Assembly: GCA_022496185.1 (NCBI GenBank)
Contig: WTXG01000274.1
Location: 1 to 46,428 of the forward strand
Direction of reading: 5' to 3'
DNA: 46,428 nucleotides
Source of the DNA: Multifurca ochricompacta
Taxonomy: Eukaryota > Basidiomycota > Agaricomycetes > Russulales > Russulaceae
A program made the position numbers and the translations under genes. Shown here piece after piece: positions 45,015 to 46,428 of the stretch; the first letter of the stretch is position 1; each line of letters starts with the position of its first letter. The notes beneath the pieces are model-generated. The model had not been told where the DNA came from, searched no databases, and saw only the letters and a program-made list of their open reading frames with translations.

Positions 45015-46200
45015 TGTTACGTCCAGTGCGGGACGTTCCACATGACTTGTGTGACAGCGTGGTACATGGGTTCAGATAAGGGACCAACTAGATCCCTTGG
45101 AGTAAAGCATGATGAGTCAAAGTCAAAGAGGCTGCACTCTAAGACGATGGTGAGCAGGAAGTGCCAGAAGCACTGAGACAACTGGGCCTTAAGGAGCAAA
45201 GGGAAGTCCAGAAGACAAGCACCAATGTATTCAATAAGTCGAGTCTGAGGTCTACATTGTAGTCTACAGAGGGCTTATATATGTAAAAAGGTGAGCACCT
45301 ATAGATAAGGATTATTGTTACGACCTACCCAGCATATCCGACAGACGGCAAGACGTGGGGGACACACAAGCAGTGACAGTAGCCGTGCGGGGTCCGCAAG
45401 GACATCACCGGCTTAGTCATGATGTCCCACGCCGAAGTCCAGAAGACAGATACGGCATGAGGTACAGAAGCAGATCACGTGACAGTAAGGTTTGATGCCT
45501 CGTGTACAGAAGGACCCTGAACCTTAGTTGACGTGGGAAGACGGTGGCACTGGTTCTGATGGAAGGTTCCATAGTCACACGTCCAGAACCACAAGCATCT
45601 AGATAAGCCTGATAAGAACGGATGACTAAGCTAGTACCAGCATGTATATATACCCTAGCTAGTCTCGCTCAGATGGTTCCCCATCTTGAGCTCCTGTGAC
45701 AATCAGTAGCCTTGTGGACCTTTAACTTCCTTCCTTGCATCTCACCACCCGAACTCGTCCCTTTGGTACTCGTCCTCTGTGACTTGTACACTGAGCCTGT
45801 GACTCTGGTAGACCCTGCGTCGGACTTATTGTCTTCCGCATCGACCCAAGATCGTCCTGACCTTGTCTCTGTGACCTAGCCGCCCGCACTCGACCGCGTA
45901 CACCCCTCTGAGTGTAACAATTATGGAGTCAAGTGGGCCCAAATATCCAGAAGCAGAGGGCGTAAAGCCTAGCTTCTACTGATAGGGAATTAAGTAAATG
46001 TCCGGTCATACGATAAGAAGATAAACGATAAGCAAGATAACAGTGAACAAACATAAGTAAACGGAGGAGTCACGGGGATGGACAAAGAGCATGTGATGGG
46101 TCCCATGATGGAGACGTGATCTGATAGTGGAGAGTGGGTGGCAAGGAAGAGTCATCGTTGGGCAGGAAAAAGAAGACAGGAAGAGATGGGGTTTGTAACA
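45015..46200 (-). repeat. 3' LTR, family L2, of a Gypsy element; hosts a solo LTR
   Basis: Minus strand: TGTTACAAACCCC at 46200 to GGACGTAACA at 45015. Without the nested L3 LTR and one duplication it is about 577 bp. Polypurine tract AGAAGAGGGGTGA lies directly upstream on the minus strand (46201-46213), so this is a 3' LTR attached to the interior that continues off the window. Confidence 0.9.
45316..45919 (+). repeat. Solo LTR, family L3 (604 bp), nested in an L2 LTR
   Basis: Begins TGTTACGACCTACCC and ends GAGTGTAACA, with a perfect duplication ATTAT (45311-45315, 45920-45924). Near-identical to 6830-7433 in inverted orientation. It shows that L3 transposed after L2 here. Confidence 0.93.
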
Positions 46201-46213
46201 TCACCCCTCTTCT
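46201..46213 (-). promoter_or_regulatory. Polypurine tract of the right-end Gypsy element
   Basis: AGAAGAGGGGTGA on the minus strand directly precedes the LTR start TGTTAC; this is where plus-strand priming is expected. Confidence 0.7.
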
Positions 46214-46230
46214 GGTTCTAGCAGTCCCGG

Positions 46231-46428
46231 CTAGAAACAACTCGTACCGTCATCATCCTGCACCAGCTCCAAGTAGTCGTCAGCTACATTACGATCATCC
46301 ATCTGATATGTCTCCAACTCTTGTGGACATGCATGGGTGCGAAGGAATCCATATGGGCCACACTGACCACATGCGCGGCACAGATCGTAGACGGGGCAAT
46401 CGATCTCTTGATGCCCGGCATTGTGCTG
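46231..46428 (-). CDS. C-terminal end of Gypsy pol with Cys/His cluster (partial)
   Basis: A 65-codon open frame enters from the window edge and stops at TAG (46233-46231), 17 bp before the polypurine tract ends at the LTR. It carries HQEIDCPVYDLCRACGQCG, then RTHAC, that is Cys/His residues spaced like a small zinc-binding domain, followed by an acidic tail (DDYLELVQDDDGTSCF). It must be the C-terminus of the polyprotein by position. The upstream part is outside the window. Confidence 0.6.
   Translation of the reverse strand, partial: QHNAGHQEIDCPVYDLCRACGQCGPYGFLRTHACPQELETYQMDDRNVADDYLELVQDDDGTSCF

Overview
The window looks like a transposon graveyard from a filamentous basidiomycete, most likely an Agaricomycete. 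The evidence is a Plavaka-type transposase, short GTAAGT..AG introns, several Gypsy and Copia families, and hAT and Tc1 elements. No housekeeping gene, rRNA or CRISPR array was seen. Almost every base belongs to a mobile element or to a gene broken by one. Many insertions can be dated relative to each other because their target-site duplications (TSDs) are still intact.

Layout. 1-747 is the end of a long Gypsy-type LTR (family L1). 748-2679 (-) is a decayed Plavaka transposase gene with a solo LTR (L4) inside it. 2989-4433 is a 1.4 kb non-autonomous hAT element sitting beside the TATA box of a broken multi-exon gene (+, 4562-9083), which also carries two solo LTRs (L3, L4). 9646-16476 is a large hAT element with 8-bp TSDs GCCACAGG. 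It encodes a BED-finger hAT transposase (-) and carries a solo LTR (L2) at a splice acceptor. 16504-17080 is an L2 LTR. 17081-24656 is a decayed Gypsy gag-pol (-), interrupted by a solo L1 LTR (TSD ATCCA) in the integrase zinc finger and by a second 1.4 kb hAT element (TSD GAGGTGAT) in gag.

24657-44076 holds three partial Copia elements (A, B, C, all -) with ~500-bp LTRs and a copia-like half-tRNA-iMet primer site. Two foldback Tc1 elements lie among them. 29390-30983 has two 741-bp arms around a 112-bp loop and keeps the C-terminal half of the transposase. 37864-39485 has two 785-bp arms around a 52-bp loop and keeps the N-terminal half. Their outer flanks come from different host elements, which points to ectopic recombination between Tc1 copies that deleted the DNA between them. 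35990-44815 also contains a truncated third hAT element, an L2 LTR split by a 477-bp hAT MITE and by Tc1, and the remaining Tc1 arm. 45015-46428 is the 3' end of another Gypsy element: pol C-terminus, polypurine tract, and an L2 LTR with a solo L3 LTR inside it.

How it fits together. The most interesting signal is the pair of Tc1 foldbacks. Each lies downstream, in sense, of a Copia 5' LTR, so read-through transcripts would fold into long dsRNA, formally like the maize Mu killer locus. A second theme is a hAT group whose members appear to share internal subterminal sequence but have two different kinds of terminal module. A third is strong CpG loss that differs from copy to copy and creates CGA-to-TGA stops, as expected from cytosine methylation of repeats.
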